Origin: Rhodospirillaceae bacterium
Lineage (GTDB): Bacteria > Pseudomonadota > Alphaproteobacteria > UBA7985
NCBI GenBank assembly: GCA_002700865.1
Contig: PAFB01000105.1
Coordinates: 1 to 12,542, forward strand
Direction of reading: 5' to 3'
DNA length: 12,542 nucleotides
Under the pieces are notes generated by a model that worked only from the letters and a program-made list of their open reading frames with translations, made no database searches and had not been told where the DNA came from. The translations under genes were made by a program, and so were the position numbers. This document shows positions 6,293-12,542 of the stretch, piece by piece. Within the stretch, counting starts at the first letter, position 1. Each line of letters opens with the position of its first letter.

Positions 6293-7338
6293 GCGCGCGG
6301 GGTCACACGGCCAAACAGCTTGAGCCGGGATATGCCCCCATCGGGCACAATATTGAAACGCACCACGTTAATCGGCTCACCCAGATTGAGCGCACTGGAA
6401 TCGAACTTATGCTCCGCATCCGCCGAAAGCGGCTGGCTGGGCAGCAACTCGGGCCAGAACTGGCTATCGGCCTTGAGTGCGTCGGGGTTGTTCAGCAGGG
6501 CCAGATCAGCGCCACTGAGCAAGCGTCCATTCATGGAGCATGAGGCGGGAAAGTTACCTTTGTAGTGGGCTGTATCAACGATCATATGGTCGAGAATCCC
6601 CGCCTCTCCCATGGCAATGATAATCCAGTCAAACCCAGGCTCGCGCCGCCGACGGGTTTCCCAGCCGTCGCCCATGTTCAAGCCCTTGTCGGGGTAGAGC
6701 AGGATCTCTGGGTTGCCGTAGTGGCTGTCGTTGTAAGCGAGCACTCGGCCGCCTTTCAGGATCGAAGACAGCTCAACAATCGCATTTTCATCCGTGGTTG
6801 GCTCGGAGACTGGGATGCCATGTACACGCAGACGCGCGATGCCGCCGTCGGGGTACATATCAAGGCGAAGATGAGTCACGGGCTCGGCGTGCGAGACCTC
6901 GAACCAATGCGGGGCATCGGGGCCGAGTTTGGCCATGTCCACCAGTGTCCGATACCGCGTTTCAGACAGCATCCCCTCACCTTCGTGATAAGCGCCCATC
7001 ACCCGCGCAGCGTGAGGGTAATTGCCTGTGAAAAAGGCTGTATCAATATTGATCGCCCGAACTACCGTGGGGCCGCCAAGCCTAATCAGTGCGTGGTCAT
7101 TGCCCCCCGAGCGGCGCCGCCGCGACTCCCAGCCATCCATCCACTTTCCATGATCATCATAAAGATCGGGGTGAAACACCGCCTCTTCGGCTTTGATCAA
7201 ACGAGAACGCTCGGCGAAAAACTCATCCGTGACAGAGACAACTTCCGCACCCAGACGAGCGTTGGCCAAATTGGGGTAGCGCGAGGCAAAGTCGGGGGTT
7301 TCTCGTTCGGCGTGGAGGATATTGGCTACTTCAGTCAT
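6289..7338 (-). CDS. alc: Allantoicase
   Basis: A 349-residue cytosolic amidinohydrolase that converts allantoate to ureidoglycolate and urea (EC 3.5.3.4). The typical internal duplication is plain: repeat 1 (about 38-175) contains DGWESRRRR at 68-76, AFFTGNYP and YPDGGIARLRVHG. Repeat 2 (about 197-345) contains DGWETRRRR at 224-232, AHYKGNFP and VPDGGISRLKLFG. Full length for the family. The ATG at 7338 is the natural start although only a weak AAGG precedes it. It is third in the minus-strand unit puuE-uraD-alc, 37 bases after uraD, so it is probably translated from the shared message. Some authors use the symbol allC for other enzymes, so alc is used here. Confidence 0.95.
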   Translation of the reverse strand: MTEVANILHAERETPDFASRYPNLANARLGAEVVSVTDEFFAERSRLIKAEEAVFHPDLYDDHGKWMDGWESRRRRSGGNDHALIRLGGPTVVRAINIDTAFFTGNYPHAARVMGAYHEGEGMLSETRYRTLVDMAKLGPDAPHWFEVSHAEPVTHLRLDMYPDGGIARLRVHGIPVSEPTTDENAIVELSSILKGGRVLAYNDSHYGNPEILLYPDKGLNMGDGWETRRRREPGFDWIIIAMGEAGILDHMIVDTAHYKGNFPASCSMNGRLLSGADLALLNNPDALKADSQFWPELLPSQPLSADAEHKFDSSALNLGEPINVVRFNIVPDGGISRLKLFGRVTPRA

Positions 7339-7375
7339 GCCTTAGGTCTTTCGTTGTGGTCCTTTGAGGGGTCGA

Positions 7376-7879
7376 TCAGGTCATTCGGTCCGCTAAGCGG
7401 AAAGTCATGATCCGACAGACTTGCCGGAGAGCTTCTTCGAACTCGGTTTCGCGGTCTTGAGGTAAGCGCTCGTGAAAGCTGCTGAGTATCTCTGCCTTGC
7501 TTGCCCCCTTCACCGCCAGAATGAAGGGAAAACCAAAGCGGGCTTTGTAGGTTTCGTTCAGCGCCGTAAAGGTCTCGCGTTCGGCATCGCTGAGTTGGTC
7601 TAACCCGGCTGAAGCCTGTTCCGCCGTGCTGTCTTCGGTCAGCTGCCCTGCTGCGGCGAGCTTACCCGCTAAATCGGGATGCGCGCAAATGACCCCCAGA
7701 CGGTCTTCGTCATCGGCCTGCATCAGCGCGTTGCAAAAGGCGTCGATCACGGCCTCAGTAGTCGTGAAGGGGGCGGCCGCGAAGGCTCTGGCCGCGACCC
7801 ACGGGCTTTCCTCAGCAATATCACCAAATGCCTCCTCGAAGGCGCTGGCATTCAAGGCATTGATCTCGCTAAGCTGCAT
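7376..7879 (-). CDS. uraD: OHCU decarboxylase
   Basis: A 167-residue enzyme that decarboxylates 2-oxo-4-hydroxy-4-carboxy-5-ureidoimidazoline (OHCU) to S-allantoin, the step after UraH. The catalytic His67 is in CAHPDLAGK (65-73). The family's second block, AEQASAGLDQLSDAE, follows, then LNETYKARFGFPFILAVKG from 108 with Glu109, and a C-terminal RQVCRIMTFRL helix carrying the conserved Arg. Length is typical. It opens before puuE is finished: ATG 7879 overlaps the end of puuE by 11 bases, which points to translational coupling. An alternative in-frame ATG at 7894 would add five residues; neither has a strong ribosome site. Second gene of the puuE-uraD-alc unit. Confidence 0.93.
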   Translation of the reverse strand: MQLSEINALNASAFEEAFGDIAEESPWVAARAFAAAPFTTTEAVIDAFCNALMQADDEDRLGVICAHPDLAGKLAAAGQLTEDSTAEQASAGLDQLSDAERETFTALNETYKARFGFPFILAVKGASKAEILSSFHERLPQDRETEFEEALRQVCRIMTFRLADRMT

Positions 7880-8786
7880 AAGGAAACGTCTCATGCCAGT
7901 GACGCGCGATATCGGCGCGCGTGGCAACCCATACGCGCTCATGCGCCTGCACGTAATCGAGAAACTTCATCAGAGCCGCCGCCCGTCCTGGTCGGCCCAC
8001 AAGACGACAATGCAGGCCAATCGACATCATCTTTGGCGCGGTCTCGCCTTCTGCGTACAAAACATCGAAGCTGTCGCGAAGGTAGGCGAAGAACTGGTCG
8101 CCGCTATTGAAGCCTTGGTTGGTTGCGAAGCGCATGTCGTTAGCATCGAGCGTGTAAGGAACGATCAACTGCGGGCCGCTCTTGGTCATTTCCCAGTATG
8201 GCAACTCGTCCGCGTAACTGTCTGCGTTATAGAGAAAGCCGCCAATCTCGGCCGTCAACTCGCGGGAATTCTCAGAACTGCGGCCTGTGTACCAGCCGTA
8301 AGGACGCTGACCGGTCGCGGCTTCATGAATGCGCATGGCTTCAGCGACGTGCTGGCGTTCCTCGGCGATGTCCATGTATTGATGCTCAATCCACTTGAGC
8401 CCATGCGACGCGATTTCCCAGTTGACCGCTTTCATGGCTGCTACGGCCTCAGGATGCTTTTCCAACGCTGTCGCCACACCAAACACAGTGACCGGCATTT
8501 GCCGCTGCGTGAACAGGCGATGCAAGCGCCAGAAGCCAGCGCGAGAGCCGTATTCGTAGATGCTCTCCATATTCATGTGCCGCACACCCTTGCGCGCATC
8601 GGCACCCACGATTTCGCTGAGAAACGCCTCTGAAGCTTCGTCCCCGTGAAGGACGCAGTTTTCACCGCCCTCTTCATAGTTCACCACGAATTGCACCGCG
8701 ATCCGTGCGCCCTCAGGCCATTGGGGATGCGGCGGGTTTGCGCCGTACCCGATTAAGTCGCGCGGATAATCTTCAGTCATGGTCAT
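7869..8786 (-). CDS. puuE: Allantoinase, PuuE (polysaccharide-deacetylase type)
   Basis: A 305-residue cytosolic hydrolase that opens the hydantoin ring of allantoin to give allantoate. It belongs to the PuuE group in the polysaccharide-deacetylase fold, unrelated to the dihydroorotase-like AllB. Visible family blocks are DLIGYGANPPHPQWP (10-24), FVVNYEEGGENCVLHGD (33-49), EYGSRAGFWRLHRLF (78-92) and WEIASHGLKW (123-132). Near the C-terminus there is SIGLHCRLVGRPGR. Several start codons cluster at its beginning (TTG 8789, ATG 8786, ATG 8780); 8786 is taken because an AGGGG lies 10 bases upstream. First gene of the minus-strand unit with uraD and alc, and divergent from uraH across 117 bases, so both transcripts may share a control region. 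Confidence 0.93.
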   Translation of the reverse strand: MTMTEDYPRDLIGYGANPPHPQWPEGARIAVQFVVNYEEGGENCVLHGDEASEAFLSEIVGADARKGVRHMNMESIYEYGSRAGFWRLHRLFTQRQMPVTVFGVATALEKHPEAVAAMKAVNWEIASHGLKWIEHQYMDIAEERQHVAEAMRIHEAATGQRPYGWYTGRSSENSRELTAEIGGFLYNADSYADELPYWEMTKSGPQLIVPYTLDANDMRFATNQGFNSGDQFFAYLRDSFDVLYAEGETAPKMMSIGLHCRLVGRPGRAAALMKFLDYVQAHERVWVATRADIARHWHETFPYAA

Positions 8787-8903
8787 CAAATGCCGACCCC
8801 TAAGCTCAGAACTGCGTCAAAAAGCAATAGCGACACAGTCTGCCTTGCCTCGTCAAGTGAGCTGTGAAAAGCTCCCCCGCACATTGACACAGGGGGAACC
8901 ATA
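8787..8903. promoter_or_regulatory. Divergent puuE / uraH control region
   Basis: This 117-base spacer separates two transcription units of the same pathway, a natural site for a shared purine-responsive regulator, although no regulator gene is in the window. The word CGTCAA occurs twice, at 8815-8820 and 8851-8856 (TTGACG on the minus strand, where it resembles a -35). No matching -10 was found. Two inverted repeats close to uraH are described separately. Confidence 0.4.
8859..8897 (+). promoter_or_regulatory. Leader hairpins covering the uraH ribosome site
   Basis: TCCCCC at 8873-8878 is complementary to GGGGGA at 8892-8897, which is the Shine-Dalgarno of uraH (AGGGGGA, 5-6 bases before the TTG start). 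A 6-pair GC stem with a 13-base loop would hide it. Just upstream, GAGCT (8859-8863) pairs with AGCTC (8870-8874) around a 6-base loop, sharing two bases with the first stem, so full forms of both cannot coexist. Whether the RNA uses this is unknown. Confidence 0.4.
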
Positions 8904-9254
8904 TTGGGAACGCTCACGACGCATGTGCTCGATTTATCGACGGGAAAACCAGCTCAAGGACTAGATGTTGAGCTGTTATTCATCGAGGCTGGCGAAACGT
9001 CCCTGATACAAGCAACGACGAACAGCGATGGCCGTGTTGATGCGCCCCTACTGACGCCTGAGACAATCGCCGTCGGGACATATAAGCTTGTGTTTCGGGC
9101 CGGTGACTATCTGCAGCGGGTCCACGGCATGAAGCCTGCCGACCTGTTCCTTGATGAAATTCCTTTGGTCTTCCGTGTTTTTGATGCGACGCAAAAGTAC
9201 CATGTTCCCCTGCTCCTCAGCCCCTATGGCTATTCAACCTATCGAGGGAGCTAA
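8904..9254 (+). CDS. uraH: 5-hydroxyisourate hydrolase (transthyretin-like)
   Basis: A 116-residue enzyme that hydrolyses 5-hydroxyisourate, the product of urate oxidation, to OHCU for UraD. The transthyretin-related fold has the hydrolase-specific residues: His7 in LTTHVLDLSTGKPA, Arg44 in SDGRVDAPLL, His100 in YHVPLLLSPYGYSTY, and the C-terminal signature YRGS at 113-116. There is no signal peptide, so it acts in the cytosol. The start is a TTG at 8904: no in-frame ATG or GTG is suitably placed, the family begins at this point, and AGGGGGA lies directly upstream. First gene of the unit uraH-xdhA-xdhB, six bases before the next start. Rare start codon and a masked ribosome site suggest low or regulated translation. 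Confidence 0.94.
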   Translation: MGTLTTHVLDLSTGKPAQGLDVELLFIEAGETSLIQATTNSDGRVDAPLLTPETIAVGTYKLVFRAGDYLQRVHGMKPADLFLDEIPLVFRVFDATQKYHVPLLLSPYGYSTYRGS

Positions 9255-9260
9255 AGGGTT

Positions 9261-10745
9261 TTGAGTACGGATTTACAATTCTATCTGGCTGGTAAACCTC
9301 AGCGTATTGAGGGGCTGGACCCAACCCTGACGCTGCTGGACTATCTGCGTGATCACCGCGCGCTGACGGGTACCAAGGAAGGCTGCAACGAAGGCGATTG
9401 CGGAGCCTGCACGGTGCTTCTGGGTCACTACGAGCCGCTTAGCGAAACCATCCAGTACCGCGCCGTCAACGCCTGCATAACGCTGCTGCCCGCCGTTCAC
9501 CGGCACTGGGTCGTGACGGTTGAAGACTTAAGTGACGGCCCGAATTCCCTGCATCCCGTTCAAAGCGCCATGGTTCAGCACCATGGCTCGCAGTGCGGGT
9601 TCTGCACGCCTGGTTTTGTCATGTCACTCGCGGCCATGCACCTGGACGGCGCAGCACCGGATGCCGCCGAAACCTATATCGCCGGAAACCTCTGCCGCTG
9701 CACCGGTTATGGTCCAATCCTCGAAGCGGCAAAGGATAGCGTCGGCGCCCCGCGCGATCCCGCTTTCACCGCCAAGGAAGAAACCGCCAAGAGCTGGTTC
9801 CGCTCCCTCACCCCCGACACCGGGCTTTTCTATGAGACCAAGGCGGCAACAAGCGCTCACGATGCCGGTTCGGGAGAGATCTACGACGCGCCGGTTTCAC
9901 TCAAGGCCCTGCTCCAAGCTCGCGCGGAACGGCCTGACGCCGTGCTGGTGGCCGGGACGACTGAATTGGGGCTTTGGCTGAACAAGGATCTCCAGGACTT
10001 TCCCGACCTGATTTCCACCACCCGTGTACCGGAAATGACAGCCGTGACCTTTCAGCCCGATGGCACGCTGGTCATAGGCGGCGCTGCCACTTATGAGCAA
10101 GCCTGGCCCTTGTTGCGTCAGGTGATCCCAGAGGGTCAGGACTGGTTTGACCGTTTTGCCTCCAAGCACATTCGGCAACAGGCCACCATTGGCGGTAACG
10201 TGGTCAATGCCAGCCCGATTGGCGACGGCCCGCCTGTTTTGCTGGCTTTGAACGCCGCGGTTGAAATGTCGTCGGTGAACCGGCAGCGCACACTTCCGCT
10301 GGCCACCTTCTTTACTGGCTACAAGCAAACTGCGCTGGCGGCTGACGAAGTCCTGACAGGCATCCACATTCCACCGCGCGAGCCCCACACCTACTTCTCA
10401 GCCGTGAAGGTATCCAAGCGGCGAGATCAGGATATCTCAGCAGTCATGGCCGTCTTCAGTTGGCGGGTCTCCAATGGCTATTTTCACGACGTGCGCATCG
10501 CCTTCGGCGGCATGTCCGCGACGCCAATGCTGGCCAGCGGCGTCAATGCTGCGCTTGAAGGCAAGGGCGTCAGCACTGAAATTATCAAATCGGCAATGCA
10601 AGCCCTGAGCCGCGATTTCAAGCCAATCGATGATCTACGCGCCAGCGCCTGGTATCGAATGACCGTCGCACAGAACCTGCTTGAGGACGCCTTGCGTGAA
10701 ACGATCGACGCGTCAACAAGCGCGGCTGGCAAGGTGCCAGCATGA
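9261..10745 (+). CDS. xdhA: Xanthine dehydrogenase small subunit (FeS/FAD)
   Basis: A 494-residue subunit of the cytosolic molybdenum enzyme that oxidises hypoxanthine and xanthine to urate with NAD+. The N-terminal plant-type 2Fe-2S domain shows Cys42, 47, 50 and 72 (GCNEGDCGACTV, NACITLLPAVH). The second 2Fe-2S domain has Cys112, 115, 145 and 147 (SQCGFCTPGF, GNLCRCTGYGPILEA). The FAD-binding domain follows from about 200 (VLVAGTTELGLW, IRQQATIGGNVVNASPIGD), then the flavin C-terminal domain from about 375. Length fits XdhA of split bacterial enzymes. It starts at a TTG with GAGGGAG and AAAGGG upstream; no nearby ATG or GTG exists. It begins 6 bases after uraH and its stop overlaps the xdhB start as ATGA, so the three genes are one operon. 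Confidence 0.96.
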   Translation: MSTDLQFYLAGKPQRIEGLDPTLTLLDYLRDHRALTGTKEGCNEGDCGACTVLLGHYEPLSETIQYRAVNACITLLPAVHRHWVVTVEDLSDGPNSLHPVQSAMVQHHGSQCGFCTPGFVMSLAAMHLDGAAPDAAETYIAGNLCRCTGYGPILEAAKDSVGAPRDPAFTAKEETAKSWFRSLTPDTGLFYETKAATSAHDAGSGEIYDAPVSLKALLQARAERPDAVLVAGTTELGLWLNKDLQDFPDLISTTRVPEMTAVTFQPDGTLVIGGAATYEQAWPLLRQVIPEGQDWFDRFASKHIRQQATIGGNVVNASPIGDGPPVLLALNAAVEMSSVNRQRTLPLATFFTGYKQTALAADEVLTGIHIPPREPHTYFSAVKVSKRRDQDISAVMAVFSWRVSNGYFHDVRIAFGGMSATPMLASGVNAALEGKGVSTEIIKSAMQALSRDFKPIDDLRASAWYRMTVAQNLLEDALRETIDASTSAAGKVPA

Positions 10746-12542
10746 CCAAGATCGTCCACAAACCCCACCCCCACGATAGCGGCCCCCAGCACGTTTCCGG
10801 CTCAGCGCCTTACGTCGATGATCTGCACACTCCAAATAACGCGCTGCATGCCTGTTTCGGGCTAGCACCGGTTGGCCGTGCCGAGATCCAAGACCTCGAC
10901 CTGAGCGCCGTTTGGGCAGCGCCGGGCGTGGTGGATGTCATTACCGCTGCCGATATACCGGGTGAAAATAACGCAGGTCCCGTCGTCCATGACGAGCCGG
11001 TTCTCGCAGACAACGAAATCCTGTTCCCCGGTCAAGCGCTGTTCTGCGTCTTCGCTGAAACCCGGCTCGCGGCCCGCAAGGCGGCGCGTCTGTTCACGCT
11101 CAAATCACGCGAGCTACCGGCTTTGACCACCGTCGATGAAGCCGTCGCCACCAACGCTTTTCTGCACGACCCTCTGGTCTTCAAGCGCGGTGACGTCAGC
11201 CAAGCCATCGACCAAGCTGCCCACAGCACCGCCAGTCGTCTCTATGTCGGCGGACAGGAGCATTTCTATCTGGAGGGACAAGGGAGCCTCGTCCTGCCCA
11301 GCGCAGACGGGCTACACGTTATTTCCTCCACTCAGCACCCCTCGGAGATACAGGACCTGGTCGCCGCCGCGCTAAACCTGTCAGCGGCTGAAGTTACCGT
11401 CGAAGTCCGGCGCATGGGTGGCGCATTTGGTGGCAAGGAAACCCAAGCCGCGCCGCTGAGTATCGCTGCTGCCATTGGCGCCAAGCGCACCGGCCGGGCC
11501 GTGCGCTTTCGGCTTGACCGCGACGACGACTTTGTCCTGACTGGCAAGCGCCACGACTTCCGCATTGATGTTCGCGTCGGCTATGACGACGATGGCATGA
11601 TCCGGGGCGTGGACGGGATACTGGCGAGCCGGTGCGGCTATGGTCACGACTTGAGCCGGGCCATCAACGACCGCGCCATGTTCCATGCAGACAATGCCTA
11701 TTTCTACCCCGCGCTTGAGCTCACCAGCCTTCGCGCCCGAACAGACACCGTCTCCAACACCGCCTTTCGCGGCTTCGGTGGGCCACAAGGAATGATGCTG
11801 GCGGAGCGGGTTGTTGATCTCGTCGCCGCCGGACTTGGCCGCGACCCCTTGGACGTGCGCCTGGCGAACCTCTACGATGAAGCCGAACGCTCCGTAACGC
11901 CCTTTGGTATGCCGGTCGAAGACAACATCCTGCCGCAACTGATCAGCGAACTGGCGGAAACCTCCGACTACCGCGCCCGCCGGGCGGCCATCGTTGAAGC
12001 CAACGCAAACGCAGGCGCTTCCCCTATCCGGCGAGGCATCGCCCTGACGCCTGTGCGCTTTGGTATTTCATTCACCACCTCGTTCCTCAATCAGGCCGGC
12101 GCGCTGATCCATATTTACAAAGACGGGTCGGTCATGCTGAACCACGGCGGGACGGAAATGGGTCAGGGCCTGTTCGTCAAAGTCGCACAGGTGGCTGCCG
12201 AAGTGCTTGGCGTTGGGCTTGAGACCGTCAAGATCACGGCGACCCGAACCGATAAGGTCCCCAATACCTCAGCTACAGCGGCGTCGTCTGGCTCAGACCT
12301 GAACGGCTGGGCGACCAAGCTTGCCGCGCTGGAATTGCGACAGCGGCTGACGGATTTTTGGCTAGAGCATAAGGGCATCACGGGCGGGTTGACCTTTGCT
12401 GACGGCGAGGTCCGCAGCGCAGACGGACAGAGCTGGCCCTTCGCCGATGTTGTCAAAGCCGCCTATCTGGGCCGGGTGTCACTGTCCGCAACCGGGTACT
12501 ACCGAACCCCAAAGATCGACTGGGATGCTTCCACCGGTCAAG
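10742..12542 (+). CDS. xdhB: Xanthine dehydrogenase large subunit (molybdopterin), 3' end outside window
   Basis: The frame is open from ATG 10742 to the end of the window, 600 codons with no stop, about three quarters of the usual 770-780 residues. It is the molybdenum-cofactor subunit where xanthine is hydroxylated. Motifs in order: VGGQEHFYLEGQ (169-180), SSTQHPSEIQ (195-204), RRMGGAFGGKE (223-233), NTAFRGFGGPQG (339-350) and later GGTEMGQG. Glu233 and Arg311 (INDRAMFH), 78 residues apart, correspond to the substrate-binding pair Glu802/Arg880 of bovine xanthine oxidase. This favours true xanthine specificity over other aldehyde-oxidase-type substrates. The start overlaps the xdhA stop by four bases (ATGA). 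An XdhC cofactor-insertion chaperone gene commonly follows and would be expected beyond the window. Confidence 0.96.
   Translation, partial: MTKIVHKPHPHDSGPQHVSGSAPYVDDLHTPNNALHACFGLAPVGRAEIQDLDLSAVWAAPGVVDVITAADIPGENNAGPVVHDEPVLADNEILFPGQALFCVFAETRLAARKAARLFTLKSRELPALTTVDEAVATNAFLHDPLVFKRGDVSQAIDQAAHSTASRLYVGGQEHFYLEGQGSLVLPSADGLHVISSTQHPSEIQDLVAAALNLSAAEVTVEVRRMGGAFGGKETQAAPLSIAAAIGAKRTGRAVRFRLDRDDDFVLTGKRHDFRIDVRVGYDDDGMIRGVDGILASRCGYGHDLSRAINDRAMFHADNAYFYPALELTSLRARTDTVSNTAFRGFGGPQGMMLAERVVDLVAAGLGRDPLDVRLANLYDEAERSVTPFGMPVEDNILPQLISELAETSDYRARRAAIVEANANAGASPIRRGIALTPVRFGISFTTSFLNQAGALIHIYKDGSVMLNHGGTEMGQGLFVKVAQVAAEVLGVGLETVKITATRTDKVPNTSATAASSGSDLNGWATKLAALELRQRLTDFWLEHKGITGGLTFADGEVRSADGQSWPFADVVKAAYLGRVSLSATGYYRTPKIDWDASTGQ

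Noticed and set aside
6565..7410. Plus-strand open frame opposite allantoicase
   Set aside because: It is antisense to a gene with clear duplicated family motifs, and the translated sequence resembles no protein.
7626..8633. Long open frame on the plus strand opposite uraD and puuE
   Set aside because: It is antisense to two well-recognised enzymes, has no family-like sequence and is rich in Cys, Arg and His as expected of a shadow frame in GC-rich DNA.
8884..8889. TTGACA, a perfect -35 word
   Set aside because: It lies only 15 bases before the uraH start with no -10 at 16-18 bases, so a promoter here would begin inside the gene.
1..12542. CRISPR arrays, tRNAs, rRNAs, insertion sequences, toxin-antitoxin or defence genes
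   Set aside because: No regular repeats, cloverleaf-like segments, transposase motifs or terminal inverted repeats were seen, and coding genes fill nearly the whole window.

Overview
The window reads as a chromosomal segment of a fairly GC-rich Gram-negative bacterium, most likely a pseudomonad-phylum member (Pseudomonadota) and probably an alphaproteobacterium. The reasons are split XdhA/XdhB subunits, a PuuE-type allantoinase, compact divergent and convergent gene packing, and TTG starts. This placement is an inference from gene content, not a database result. No tRNA, rRNA, insertion sequence or CRISPR array was seen. No gene-free stretch exceeds 300 bases; the longest is 1660-1939.

Left part (1-4823): after the tail of a small membrane protein (AzlD-like, partial) comes an alpha-galactoside (mel) locus. 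A GPH-family sugar:cation symporter (minus strand) is divergent from an AraC/MelR-type regulator. Downstream of the regulator, on the same strand, lie a GH4 alpha-galactosidase very like enterobacterial MelA, then methylglyoxal synthase. The logic is: import an alpha-galactoside, sense it through the AraC protein, cleave it with NAD/metal-dependent MelA. Methylglyoxal synthase would give an overflow exit for triose phosphate.

Middle (4829-5638): a stand-alone PhyH-family Fe(II)/2-oxoglutarate dioxygenase of unknown substrate separates the two modules.

Right part (5783-12542): a purine/ureide catabolic cluster. XdhA and XdhB (the latter cut by the window end) oxidise hypoxanthine and xanthine to urate. 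UraH and UraD process 5-hydroxyisourate to S-allantoin, PuuE opens allantoin to allantoate, allantoicase gives ureidoglycolate plus urea, and ureidoglycolate lyase gives glyoxylate plus urea. It is organised as a minus-strand unit puuE-uraD-alc, a plus-strand unit uraH-xdhA-xdhB divergent from it, and a single convergent allA. No urate oxidase is visible, so that step must be encoded elsewhere. The set is the urea-releasing form of the pathway.

Most of the window is recognisable metabolism rather than an obviously new system. The points that deserve a second look are the altered sugar-binding residues of the MelB-like transporter, the orphan PhyH oxygenase, hairpins in the putative leaders of uraH and mgsA, and repeated or palindromic motifs in the mel intergenic regions.
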